From Owenweeksia sp965229445 (GTDB taxonomy: Bacteria; Bacteroidota; Bacteroidia; Flavobacteriales; Schleiferiaceae), in contig OZ245876.1 of the NCBI GenBank assembly GCA_965229445.1, positions 186,001 through 250,000 of the forward strand: a stretch of 64,000 bases of DNA. Reading direction: 5' to 3'. This document shows positions 45,677 through 54,475 of the stretch, one piece after another; position 1 is the first letter of the stretch, and each line of letters opens with the position of its first letter. Both the position numbers and the translations under genes were made by a program. The notes under the pieces are model-generated. The model searched no databases and was not told the DNA's origin. It saw only the letters and a list, made by a program, of their open reading frames with translations.

Positions 45677-47458
45677 TTAGTCAGAGAACTCGAGGAGTTT
45701 GTTGCGGTAAACAGAGAACATTTTGGATTTGGAGATGAAACCGCGGTACTTTCCCTTGTCAACTACAGGGAGATTCCAAGCTCCAGACTTCTGAAATTTT
45801 TTCATGACTTCTTCCATGCCTTCGTCACTGTGAAGCACTTCTGGAGGGGGGCTCATTAACTCTCTCACCTGTGTAGATTGATAAAGATTTTGATCAAACA
45901 TTAAGTGTCTGATATCATCTAATGTTAACACGCCAACCAGGTTTTCTTCTTGATTGAGCACAGGAAACAAATTTCTATTGCTCTGACTTACGACCTTCAC
46001 CAATTCACCCAGGGTCATCTCGGGTTTAACAGATTTAAAGTTTGTTTCTATTACCTCGTGCATTTGTAATAAAGTAAGTACGACTTGATCCTTATTGTGT
46101 GTAAGCAAATCACCTCTTTTTGCCAGTTGCTCGGTATAGACAGAATGTGGTTTTAAGCCTCTGGCCACTAGAAAAGAGATGGCAGAAACGAGCATGAGCG
46201 GTACAATCAGCTCATAGCCCCCGGTAATTTCAGCAATCATAAAAACTGCCGTAAATGGGGCATGTAGCACTCCGGCCATTAAGCCGGCCATGCCTACCAG
46301 AACGAAATTGCTGGTCGGAATGGAGAAAAAGGGTAACTGATTTATGGCACGACTGAAAACATAACCTAAGGTAGCGCCTGTAAAGAGTGATGGGGCAAAA
46401 ACACCTCCGGCGCCACCCCCACTAATGGTTAGGCTGGTGGCAAATGCTTTAAGTAGTACCAGACCCACCAACATACTTAGAATCATCCAGGGTTCTTTCA
46501 GGTATTCAAAAAGCATGCTTCCTGAAACAATGGATTCTATATCGTTGTTGAGCAGGTGTTTGATCGTGTCATAACCTTCGCCATACAGAGGGGGTACTAA
46601 AAAAATTAAGCTTCCCAACAACACCCCACCAATAAGCATGCGATACCTGAAATTTTCAAATCGTGAAAATTTCTTTTCTACCCAAAAAAAGATGTTGTTG
46701 AAATAGACTGAACTAAGCGCGGTCAAAACTCCAAGTAAGAGGTAAAAAGGTACATCATGAACTTCAAAGGCCTCAATGGATTTAAAGCGCAGCAAATAAT
46801 CATTGCCTTCCAGAAATAAAGAAGTTACGGCCCCTGACGCCGATGACAGCAATAAAGGAATAAGTGAGCTGAAAGTAAGATCCAAACTAAATATTTCTAT
46901 GGTGAATATTATGCCCGCGATGGGAGCATTAAACATAGAAGCAATGGCGGCAGAAGAGGCACAACAGATCAGCAGCAAGCGTGATTTATAGTTTAGATGC
47001 ACCATTCTGCCAATGTTCGCACCGATGGCAGAACCCGTGCCAACCCCCGGGCCCTCCAGTCCGGCAGAACCACCAAAACCTACGGTGAAAACGCTGGTCA
47101 CCATATAACTGTACATACGTTTAAAAGGTATCAGTCCATTTTTGCGAGAAATGGAATATAAAGTAGAGGGGATGGGTTCTTTTACCTTATCGCGAATGAT
47201 GTATTTCTTCACGAATACGGTGATCATTATTCCTAGAATCGGAAAGACGAAATAGTAAGGATTGAAATAATCGACAAACAAGCCATGTTGAATCTGCTCC
47301 TGAATTAGGTGAGCCGTATTTTTTAGGGTCACGGAGGTGAGACCGGTGAGAAAGCCTACCAGCACACTCAGAATCAAAATAAATTGTCGCTTGGGAATAT
47401 TTTTGGCGCGCCAAACCAGGAAGCGGGTAAGAAGACTGCTTTTTTTGGCTTTAGACAT
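45677..47458 (-). CDS. ClC chloride channel/transporter with CBS domains
   Basis: The 593-residue membrane protein has the ClC core with GSAGLEGPG (gating Glu in the GxEGP position) and GGGAGGVFAPSLFTGATLG. The usual N-terminal GSGIP motif is replaced by KVKEPIPS around residues 92-99. A C-terminal soluble part of about 150 residues contains two CBS motifs (FPVLNQEENLVGVLTLDDI and NLPVVDKGKYRGFISKSK). Channel or H+/Cl- exchanger cannot be decided. It lies three bases after aspS, on the same strand. Confidence 0.92.
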   Translation of the reverse strand: MSKAKKSSLLTRFLVWRAKNIPKRQFILILSVLVGFLTGLTSVTLKNTAHLIQEQIQHGLFVDYFNPYYFVFPILGIMITVFVKKYIIRDKVKEPIPSTLYSISRKNGLIPFKRMYSYMVTSVFTVGFGGSAGLEGPGVGTGSAIGANIGRMVHLNYKSRLLLICCASSAAIASMFNAPIAGIIFTIEIFSLDLTFSSLIPLLLSSASGAVTSLFLEGNDYLLRFKSIEAFEVHDVPFYLLLGVLTALSSVYFNNIFFWVEKKFSRFENFRYRMLIGGVLLGSLIFLVPPLYGEGYDTIKHLLNNDIESIVSGSMLFEYLKEPWMILSMLVGLVLLKAFATSLTISGGGAGGVFAPSLFTGATLGYVFSRAINQLPFFSIPTSNFVLVGMAGLMAGVLHAPFTAVFMIAEITGGYELIVPLMLVSAISFLVARGLKPHSVYTEQLAKRGDLLTHNKDQVVLTLLQMHEVIETNFKSVKPEMTLGELVKVVSQSNRNLFPVLNQEENLVGVLTLDDIRHLMFDQNLYQSTQVRELMSPPPEVLHSDEGMEEVMKKFQKSGAWNLPVVDKGKYRGFISKSKMFSVYRNKLLEFSD

Positions 47459-47461
47459 TAT

Positions 47462-49207
47462 TTATGATCTCAGTTGTAGGTGAAGTTCCTCCAGTTGAGC
47501 CTGATCCAGCTGTGATGGTGCATCGATCATTAGATCACGCCCCGCGTTGTTTTTCGGGAAGGCAATAAATTCCCGGATACTTTCTCTACCACCCAGGAGT
47601 GCAACCAGCCTGTCAAAACCAAAAGCTATGCCTCCATGTGGAGGTGCACCATACGTAAAGGCGTCCATCAAAAATCCGAATTGCTCCCGTGCTTCTGCTT
47701 TGGTGAATCCCAGAAGTTTAAACATCTTCTCTTGCATCTCCTTATTATGGATTCTGATTGAACCTCCGCCAATTTCATTGCCATTGAGCACAATGTCGTA
47801 GGCATTGGCTCTTACCTTTCCAGGATGCTCATCCATTGAATCAATATCTTCCGGTAAGGGCGAGGTGAATGGATGATGCATGGCATGCCAACGATCATTT
47901 TCCTCATCTCGTTCAAGTAGTGGAAAATCTACCACCCAAAGAGGAGCAAATTCATCTGGTTTACGCAAGCCCAACTGCTCTGCAAGATGCAAGCGTAGGG
48001 CACTCATAGCAGTGCGAGTACTGTCCGTACTACCAGACATAAGCAGCAGTAAATCACCGGGTTGGGCGGCACATTTATGGGCCCAGGCTTTTAACTGATC
48101 CTGACCAAAGAATTTATCTACAGAAGACTTTAAAGTCCCATCTTCATTGTATTTGCACCAAATTAAGCCGGCTGCACCAATTTGAGGTCGCTTCACATAG
48201 TCGATCAGGGCATCCAGTTGTTTTCTGCTGAAGCTTGCTTTCCCCGTAACGTTGATTCCTACTACAAGCTCTGCCTTGTCAAAAACCTGAAAACCCTGGC
48301 CTTGGGTAAGTTCGTTAAGTTCGTTGAACTCCATTCCAAACCTAATATCAGGCTTATCGCTGCCATATTTTTGCCTAGCCTCGTCATAGCTCATGCGGGG
48401 AAAAGTGCCCAGTTCTGTGCCTGTTATTACCTTGATTAAGTGTCTCAACATTCCTTCAAAAACCTGGAAGATGTCTTCCCGTTCTACGAAAGACATTTCA
48501 CAATCTATCTGTGTGAACTCCGGTTGACGGTCGGCCCGGAGGTCTTCATCCCTAAAGCATTTTACTATTTGGTAATACTTGTCCATTCCCCCAATCATCA
48601 ACAATTGCTTAAAGGTTTGAGGAGATTGAGGTAGGGCGTAAAATTGACCTTCATTCATACGGGAGGGCACCACAAAGTCACGAGCACCCTCCGGTGTAGA
48701 TTTAATCAGGTAGGGAGTCTCTACGTCAACAAATCCGGCATCATTAAGATACTGGCGTACAGCGTGGTTGACCCTGTGTCTCAGAAGAAGATTTTGTTGA
48801 ACCGGGCTTCTTCGAATGTCCAGATATCTGTATCGCATTCGGATATCTTCCCCTCCATCTGTATCGTCCTCTATCGTAAAGGGAGGCACGTTGGAATGGT
48901 TGAGGATTTCCAGTTTGGATACCTTTATTTCAATTTCGCCGGTAGGAATTTTCGGATTCTTGCTATCGCGCTCAATGACTTTACCTTCGACCTTGATTAC
49001 GGCTTCTCTACCTAGCTTGCGCGCTTGTTTAAGAAGGGCTTCATCCCACCCATCATTAAATGCCAATTGCGTAATGCCGTAACGGTCTCTCAGGTCAATA
49101 AATGTCATACCGCCAAGGTCACGATTGCTTTGCACCCATCCGGAGAGGGTCACTTCTTCGTTGATAAAGTCAGCCTTGAGTTCACCACAGGTATGAGTCC
49201 GATACAT
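47462..49207 (-). CDS. aspS: Aspartyl-tRNA synthetase
   Basis: The 581-residue class IIb synthetase has an N-terminal OB fold (LSGWVQSNRDLGGMTFIDLRD), motif 2 in FRDEDLRADRQPEFTQID, a bacterial-type GAD insertion (roughly residues 290-410) and motif 3 GIAFGFDRLVALL. The length matches the bacterial type. It charges tRNA-Asp; whether it also charges tRNA-Asn is open, and gatC in the window would fit a non-discriminating enzyme but could equally serve GlnRS. It shares a unit with the ClC gene. Confidence 0.97.
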   Translation of the reverse strand: MYRTHTCGELKADFINEEVTLSGWVQSNRDLGGMTFIDLRDRYGITQLAFNDGWDEALLKQARKLGREAVIKVEGKVIERDSKNPKIPTGEIEIKVSKLEILNHSNVPPFTIEDDTDGGEDIRMRYRYLDIRRSPVQQNLLLRHRVNHAVRQYLNDAGFVDVETPYLIKSTPEGARDFVVPSRMNEGQFYALPQSPQTFKQLLMIGGMDKYYQIVKCFRDEDLRADRQPEFTQIDCEMSFVEREDIFQVFEGMLRHLIKVITGTELGTFPRMSYDEARQKYGSDKPDIRFGMEFNELNELTQGQGFQVFDKAELVVGINVTGKASFSRKQLDALIDYVKRPQIGAAGLIWCKYNEDGTLKSSVDKFFGQDQLKAWAHKCAAQPGDLLLLMSGSTDSTRTAMSALRLHLAEQLGLRKPDEFAPLWVVDFPLLERDEENDRWHAMHHPFTSPLPEDIDSMDEHPGKVRANAYDIVLNGNEIGGGSIRIHNKEMQEKMFKLLGFTKAEAREQFGFLMDAFTYGAPPHGGIAFGFDRLVALLGGRESIREFIAFPKNNAGRDLMIDAPSQLDQAQLEELHLQLRS

Positions 49208-49253
49208 TTAGGGGAAATTTTGCTCGCGAAATTACAAACTATAAGGGGGAATA

Positions 49254-49261
49254 TATCTTTG
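49254..49261 (+). promoter_or_regulatory. Candidate -7 element for tadA
   Basis: TATCTTTG fits TAnnTTTG and ends 22 bases before the ATG at 49284. No -33 TTG at 19-22 bases was found. Confidence 0.4.
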
Positions 49262-49283
49262 CACATCCTTTAAATCAGTGCAT

Positions 49284-49730
49284 ATGCCAATTGAGGTTTA
49301 CACAGACGAATATTTTATGGATCAGGCGCTGTTGGAAGCAAGACGTGCCCTGGAACAAGATGAGGTGCCAGTTGGTGCGGTAGTGGTGGTCAATAAGAAG
49401 ATTATTGGTCGAGGCCATAATCTTACCGAGCGCCTTATTGATGTTACGGCACACGCAGAAATTCAGGCCATAAGTGCCGCCAGTTCCTATTTAGGAGCCA
49501 AGTATCTTCCAGATTGCACGCTGTACGTAAGCCTGGAACCTTGCGTGATGTGTGCCGGAGCCTTATTTTGGAGTCAGATAGGCAAGGTAGTATATGCTGC
49601 TAAAGACCTTAAACGTGGTTATACATCACATCAAATCTCATTGCATCCTTCAACGAAAGTGGAACAAGGTTTGCGGGAAGAAGAGGCATCGGACCTTCTA
49701 AAAGAGTTCTTCAGGAGCAAACGTCTTTGA
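49284..49730 (+). CDS. tadA: tRNA adenosine deaminase TadA-like nucleoside deaminase
   Basis: The 148-residue CDA-fold enzyme has the zinc ligands His57 and Cys87/Cys90 and the proton-shuttle Glu59 (HAE at 57-59; PCVMC at 86-90). It converts A34 to inosine in tRNA-Arg(ACG) when TadA, or acts on free nucleobases/nucleosides in close relatives. The ATG at 49284 follows a GTG at 49278; the ATG is preferred. The C-terminal KRGYTSHQIS and long helix are as in Bacteroidota TadA-like proteins. Confidence 0.87.
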   Translation: MPIEVYTDEYFMDQALLEARRALEQDEVPVGAVVVVNKKIIGRGHNLTERLIDVTAHAEIQAISAASSYLGAKYLPDCTLYVSLEPCVMCAGALFWSQIGKVVYAAKDLKRGYTSHQISLHPSTKVEQGLREEEASDLLKEFFRSKRL

Positions 49731-49765
49731 CATTCGTCTTTTGTAAGAGACACTTCATCTATAAA

Positions 49766-49798
49766 TTGCTAGTGGTGAACCTTTTAGTGTTAAATTTG
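49766..49798 (+). promoter_or_regulatory. Bacteroidota-type promoter of the gene at 49810
   Basis: TTG (49766-49768), 22 bases, TAAATTTG (49791-49798) fits the consensus at the upper end of the spacing. The start codon is 12 bases past the -7 box. Confidence 0.55.
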
Positions 49799-49809
49799 TA
49801 AGGAACATC

Positions 49810-50292
49810 ATGAACATTACTAATTTCAATATTCAAAGCGCAATACGCTGGATTGTGGGAGCCCTGCTCTTTGTAGTAATAGTTGATCTGATCATGGTTA
49901 TTTTCTTTAATGACTTTTTGGATCGCTATTTTACCGGCTACTCTGCACTTGTGGTACCTCTTCTGATTATTGCTCTATACTCTTATGTAGGCTTCCCCAT
50001 TTTCAGCTTTGATGACAGCACCAAAATGCTGAAGGTTCAGAGTCATATGGCGCTGGCGAGATTTTTTGGGAAGCAGCTGGAGGTAAACAAAAAGAACATT
50101 GTAAAGCTAAGTATCGACAGGGACCGCATCCGAAAGAAACTACGCATCCATTATCTAAAGGATGGCAAAGAACAGGTAGAGACTTTTAGTATCACCCTGT
50201 TGAATAATAGTAAGGTTCGGAAATTGGCCAGAAAGATTGAGTTGATTGAGTCTGAAGTTAAAGGCAGTAGCAGCCGCCACATGTTTATTTAG
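49810..50292 (+). CDS. Membrane protein of unknown function
   Basis: The 160-residue protein has two transmembrane helices near residues 13-32 and 43-62, then a soluble strand-rich domain (MLKVQSHMALARFFGKQL, IRKKLRIHYLKDGKEQVETF) that might be PH-like. I do not recognise the family. It is monocistronic, behind its own promoter, between tadA and the bacilliredoxin gene. Confidence 0.7.
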   Translation: MNITNFNIQSAIRWIVGALLFVVIVDLIMVIFFNDFLDRYFTGYSALVVPLLIIALYSYVGFPIFSFDDSTKMLKVQSHMALARFFGKQLEVNKKNIVKLSIDRDRIRKKLRIHYLKDGKEQVETFSITLLNNSKVRKLARKIELIESEVKGSSSRHMFI

Positions 50293-50342
50293 TTGCCCCA
50301 CTCTTTCCTTATAGTTTTTGCAAATGTTAGAATAGTTTAGTC

Positions 50343-50372
50343 TTGCCTGAGCCATTGGCTTCACTAACTTTG
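50343..50372 (+). promoter_or_regulatory. Bacteroidota-type promoter of the bacilliredoxin gene
   Basis: TTG (50343-50345), exactly 19 bases, TAACTTTG (50365-50372) matches both boxes. The start codon at 50390 is 17 bases downstream. Confidence 0.75.
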
Positions 50373-50389
50373 CGGAAAATTACAAGATT

Positions 50390-50800
50390 ATGTATCCAGA
50401 AGAAATGATAGCCCCTATGCGTCGAGACTTAACTGATGAAGGGATCAGGGAAGTAAAATCGGCGAACGAGGTTGAGGAGAATATAAATGCTGAAGGCACC
50501 ACGCTGGTAGTGATTAATTCAGTTTGCGGCTGTGCGGCAGCTAATGCTCGCCCGGCAGTAAAAATGGCCACACGCCATGCAAAAGTTCCCACGAGAATGA
50601 TTACGGCTTTTGCCGGTAATGATACCGAGGCGGTAAAAAAAGCGAGGGAAATGATGGCTCCATTCCCACCTTCCTCACCTTCCATTGCACTTTTTAAAAA
50701 TGGCACTTTGGTGCATATGATTGAAAGACATCATATTGAAGGTAGAGCGGCAGATATGATAGCTGATAATTTGATTTCAGCATTTGACGAGTACTGCTAA
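50390..50800 (+). CDS. Bacilliredoxin (BrxA/BrxB, YphP/YqiW family)
   Basis: The 136-residue protein has the family CGC active site (C46-G-C48 in NSVCGCAAANARPA) and the typical N-terminus MYPEEMIAPMRRDLT. The family removes bacillithiol from S-bacillithiolated proteins in Bacillus. Bacteroidota relatives may use bacillithiol or another thiol; that is inferred. It has its own promoter and terminator. Confidence 0.93.
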   Translation: MYPEEMIAPMRRDLTDEGIREVKSANEVEENINAEGTTLVVINSVCGCAAANARPAVKMATRHAKVPTRMITAFAGNDTEAVKKAREMMAPFPPSSPSIALFKNGTLVHMIERHHIEGRAADMIADNLISAFDEYC

Positions 50801-50821
50801 AGGATTGTAATCTGAAAATAT

Positions 50822-50856
50822 AAAAGCCCCATCTGACTCGTGCAGATGGGGCTTTT
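50822..50856. terminator. Bidirectional intrinsic terminator
   Basis: A 14-pair perfect stem (AAAAGCCCCATCTG / CAGATGGGGCTTTT) encloses the loop ACTCGTG, with T runs on both strands. It lies between the convergent bacilliredoxin and T9SS CBM genes, 21 bases past each stop. Confidence 0.92.
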
Positions 50857-50876
50857 TAGTGAAATACAAGCTGTTC

Positions 50877-52526
50877 TTAGCGAACAATTAGCTTATCCGA
50901 GAAGAGTTGTCCCTTCTCATCAACAATGTTGATCAGGTAAACTCCGGGGATCATAGAACCACGGTTAATCTGTACCTGTCCGTTAACGTCATTCAATTTC
51001 AATACTACTTTACCCGTAAGGTCGATGATATGGATATCGAAAGATTCATTCTGATCTAAACTTAGGGTGGTGTAAGTACTGAATGGATTAGGATAAATCT
51101 CCCAAGAACTTGTTTCAACCTCATCAATACCAATAATGGAAGTACACTCGTCCCATTTAAAGCCGAGCACTTTAGGCTGATCATCCGGACGAACATAAAA
51201 ACGGTTTAAAGTTCCTACACCGCTTGGTTCTGTACATGAGGAATCCATCAGGTTCGGGAAAAGTTCTTCTTGTTCAGTTCCGGATACCGTTACATTCATG
51301 AATTTGTAGCTAATCTTAGCTTGACAAATGTCGCTCATGGTCACTTCAAAAACTCCCGGTTGTCCGGTTACCGGTGTCATAAGCGTTTTTCCGCTTTGCC
51401 ACTGTGGATCTGTAAAATCACCAATCAGATATACATCATTTAAATCAGCAGGAGTGGGGAAGGTACTCATGTCAACCCTAAAAGTGATCTCTGATGGGTC
51501 TGGTTTAGGGGCACAGGCACCATAAGCATCATTTCCGAAACAACGTACGGGTAGTACAGTGTCTTCGGTGAGCATATGTACCTTGTTTCCTCCACCTTCC
51601 CAATTGGTGTTTCCACCTGAGAAATAGCGAACTTTGTACTGGATTTCTCCTTCCGGGACATCCAGGCTTACGGTGTAAATACCGTCACCGTCAGGATCAG
51701 TAAGCAAATCACCTCCACCCCATGCATTGAGGCTTCCAGCTATGTCAACCGAATCAACTGTATCACAGAGCGCGGTAAGATCAGCCTGAAAGGTGATGTT
51801 GAATGTATCAGGAATAAAGCAAGACATGCAAGCACCAAAACAAACAGGCCCATATACGGTATCACTGTTGATGTTGTTTGCGAAACGGTTATTGTTCTGA
51901 GCGCAGGCGGTCGGGACCGATTCATCCTGACCCCAGGCAGTACCATTCACAAACTTAAACTCACCGTTAGTTCCAGGAGCCACATAAGTAATTTGGCGGT
52001 AAACACTGTCCCCTTTTATATCAGTCATTATGATAGAACCCGGACTCCAAGCAGGGTTGAACAAGCTTCCGGCAACGCTCACCGTATCATCGACGCTGGC
52101 TTCCTGGCTCATGTCTACAATGGTAGTGAAGGCCAACATTCCAGCAGGAGCTGCTCCAGAAAATGATATCGCAGGAAAAGTGGTATCACTCATCACATGC
52201 ATCCAGCGATTGTCATTTCCAGTACCCAACTCAACCTGAACTTCAGCAGGAACGGATTCAACATCTCCCCAGGTATCACCGTTGAGGAACTTAAATTCAT
52301 AATAACCAGCAGGGATACTTACGGTAACCGCATATATATTTCCTGTAGTGTTGGTAAGGGTAGTAGTGTTAGGCTGCCATTGAGGGTTCTGAAAGGAACC
52401 AGCAACGTGCACTCCATTGGCACTTACCGTCTGACCGGTCATGTCTACCTGAATGGTAACATTAAATTGCGCTGAAAGGCTTAAGCCCACCAGCAAAGCA
52501 ACGACCAATGAGTAAATTTTTTTCAT
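50877..52526 (-). CDS. Four-module carbohydrate-binding-like T9SS type A protein
   Basis: The 549-residue protein starts at ATG 52526 (signal peptide MKKIYSLVVALLVGLSLSAQ). Four tandem beta-sandwich modules are visible, each with a core of the form V-x-V-A-G-S-F-x-x-P-x-W (VHVAGSFQNPQWQP, VSVAGSLFNPAWSP, VDIAGSLNAWGGG, VYLIGDFTDPQWQSG), resembling SusE/SusF and CBM48-like starch-binding folds. A T9SS type A domain ends it (WEIYPNPFSTYTTLSL). It probably binds alpha-glucan at the cell surface or in the medium. It diverges from the GH13 amylase gene, so both may be regulated together. Confidence 0.87.
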   Translation of the reverse strand: MKKIYSLVVALLVGLSLSAQFNVTIQVDMTGQTVSANGVHVAGSFQNPQWQPNTTTLTNTTGNIYAVTVSIPAGYYEFKFLNGDTWGDVESVPAEVQVELGTGNDNRWMHVMSDTTFPAISFSGAAPAGMLAFTTIVDMSQEASVDDTVSVAGSLFNPAWSPGSIIMTDIKGDSVYRQITYVAPGTNGEFKFVNGTAWGQDESVPTACAQNNNRFANNINSDTVYGPVCFGACMSCFIPDTFNITFQADLTALCDTVDSVDIAGSLNAWGGGDLLTDPDGDGIYTVSLDVPEGEIQYKVRYFSGGNTNWEGGGNKVHMLTEDTVLPVRCFGNDAYGACAPKPDPSEITFRVDMSTFPTPADLNDVYLIGDFTDPQWQSGKTLMTPVTGQPGVFEVTMSDICQAKISYKFMNVTVSGTEQEELFPNLMDSSCTEPSGVGTLNRFYVRPDDQPKVLGFKWDECTSIIGIDEVETSSWEIYPNPFSTYTTLSLDQNESFDIHIIDLTGKVVLKLNDVNGQVQINRGSMIPGVYLINIVDEKGQLFSDKLIVR

Positions 52527-52542
52527 AGGGAAAATCACTTTA

Positions 52543-52626
52543 AATTTTGACTTAGTGTAATTTTGACAATTAAGGCATCGAAGATAATCAAAAAAGCCGC
52601 CCAAGCACGTATTTTAACGTATTTTC
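52543..52626. promoter_or_regulatory. Repeat-rich divergent control region of the glucan locus
   Basis: Two direct-repeat pairs lie in the 119-base gap between the starts of the CBM protein and amylase genes: AATTTTGAC at 52543-52551 and 52559-52567, and tandem ACGTATTTTA / ACGTATTTTC at 52607-52626. TAATTTTG at 52558-52565 also fits a plus-strand -7 box. They are candidate operators for a maltose-responsive regulator. Confidence 0.5.
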
Positions 52627-52645
52627 CCAGCCTTAAAACCCTGAT

Positions 52646-54475
52646 ATGAAACGCATTACGAATATTAAGTGTTTGATTTACACTTACTTAGTGTTAATGT
52701 TTGCTTACACTAATGTCATGGCTCAATCTCAATGCTATCCCCCACATTGGTGGAAAGGCATGCAGAAGGATACCCTGGAGATACTATTGGATGCAGGATT
52801 TGAAATGCATTCTCCTCCCGAAGTGAAGGGCGATATTGTAGTATTATATTCTGAGCTGGCACCAAATTCTGCATATGCCTATATCGGGGTACTAGCCGAT
52901 GCGAACGCTCCGGATGAATTCAGAATAAAATTTGGGAAGCAGACAATAAAGTACAGCTTGAAAGATAGACAAGCGTTTAGTCCGGGTGGTCTAAAACCAT
53001 CTGATGTCATGTATCTCATTACACCAGACCGCTTTGCCAATGGCAATGTGCTCAATGACTTCGTTGATGGCATGAATGAGAGAGTGTATAGCCGAGATTC
53101 AATTTATGGCCGACATGGAGGTGATATTGAAGGCATTATTGAACACCTGGGCTACATCAATGAATTTGGTTGCAACTCTTTGTGGATCTCACCGCTGCTT
53201 GAGAATAATGAGTTTAAAGCTAGTTATCATGGATACGCCATTACGGATCATTATACGATTGACCCAAGATTCGGTACAAATGCTTTGTTCGCAGACTTAA
53301 TGAAGGAGTTGCATCGAAGGGAGATGAAGATGGTGATGGATGTGGTTTACAACCATGTAGGTTCGCAACATCATTTATTTCTCAATCCTCCTGACTCCAC
53401 ATATTTTAATTGGCATGATGAATTTACCAGAACTAATTATCGAGCCGCAACATTATTTGATCCACATGTCTCGCAGGCAGATAAATCGCTTTTTACCGAT
53501 GGCTGGTTTGACGGTCATATGCCGGATATAAATCAGAGAAATCCTCATATGGCTCGGTTCCTCATTCAAAATTCCATTTGGTGGATTGAGGAGTATCAGG
53601 TGGATGCCTTTAGAATCGACACCTATACCTATCCCGACCAGCTGTTTATGGCGGAGTTGGCCAGGCGGGTAAGAAAGGAATATCCCAGCTTTTTTCTGTT
53701 TGGCGAAACATGGGTGCACTTTCCGGAGATTCAGAGCTATTTTGTTGAAGCTAACCGCTATAATCCGATAGCCACTCATCTGAATAATGTCACTGACTTT
53801 CAATTTGCATTTGCACTCACGGAAGCCTTGCAGCAAGAGCAGGGGTGGACGGAGGGAATCGCCAAGCTTTACTATAGAATGGCCTCCGATTATCTTTATG
53901 AAGATCCTTCTACCATGGTGATTTTTCTGGATAACCATGATCTGGCCAGAATTTATGGCACGCTTAACCAGGATTTGAACAAGATGAAAATGGCCATGGG
54001 CGTTCTGTTGACCATGCGAGGGATCCCGTGTTTGTATTATGGAACCGAGATTGGCATGAAGGAGACAGAAAATCATGGCGTGATCAGAGAGGACTTCCCC
54101 GGGGGGTGGCCTGGTGACAGCAAGAATAAGTTTATGGCCGATGGTCGTTCAGAAGAAGAGAATGCCATTTACGATTGGATCAGCCATCTCTTGAAATGGC
54201 GCTCAGGAAGTGAGGCGATAGGCTCGGGTCAATTTATGCACTTTGTGCCTGAGAATGGCGTCTATGTTTACTTCAGATATACCGATAAGGAAAGGGTGAT
54301 GGTGATGATAAATACCAATCATAAAAAGGATGTGGAGGTAAAGTTGGAACGCTTTAAAGAAATTTGGGATTGGAACCAGAGCAGTACCAATGTAATTAAC
54401 GGGAAAGCAGTTGCACAGGATCATATCTACCTCGAAGCTCAGCGTATGATTATATTAAAGCAACCAGCTTTCTAA
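52646..54475 (+). CDS. Secreted GH13 alpha-amylase (SusA/neopullulanase-like)
   Basis: The 609-residue enzyme has a signal peptide (MKRITNIKCLIYTYLVLMFAYTNVMAQ), an N-terminal cyclomaltodextrinase-like beta domain (about 30-105) and a GH13 barrel. Catalytic residues are the nucleophile D325 (AFRID), acid/base E354 (LFGETW) and D432 (FLDNHD); DVVYNHVG is at 232-239. It hydrolyses alpha-1,4 links of starch-like glucans or maltodextrins in the periplasm or at the surface. It diverges from the CBM gene and its stop codon overlaps that of the MFS transporter (CTAA). Confidence 0.94.
   Translation: MKRITNIKCLIYTYLVLMFAYTNVMAQSQCYPPHWWKGMQKDTLEILLDAGFEMHSPPEVKGDIVVLYSELAPNSAYAYIGVLADANAPDEFRIKFGKQTIKYSLKDRQAFSPGGLKPSDVMYLITPDRFANGNVLNDFVDGMNERVYSRDSIYGRHGGDIEGIIEHLGYINEFGCNSLWISPLLENNEFKASYHGYAITDHYTIDPRFGTNALFADLMKELHRREMKMVMDVVYNHVGSQHHLFLNPPDSTYFNWHDEFTRTNYRAATLFDPHVSQADKSLFTDGWFDGHMPDINQRNPHMARFLIQNSIWWIEEYQVDAFRIDTYTYPDQLFMAELARRVRKEYPSFFLFGETWVHFPEIQSYFVEANRYNPIATHLNNVTDFQFAFALTEALQQEQGWTEGIAKLYYRMASDYLYEDPSTMVIFLDNHDLARIYGTLNQDLNKMKMAMGVLLTMRGIPCLYYGTEIGMKETENHGVIREDFPGGWPGDSKNKFMADGRSEEENAIYDWISHLLKWRSGSEAIGSGQFMHFVPENGVYVYFRYTDKERVMVMINTNHKKDVEVKLERFKEIWDWNQSSTNVINGKAVAQDHIYLEAQRMIILKQPAF

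Noticed and set aside
53453..54076. 207-codon open frame antisense to the amylase
   Set aside because: Lies wholly inside a clear GH13 gene and its product has no signal, motif or domain-like pattern.
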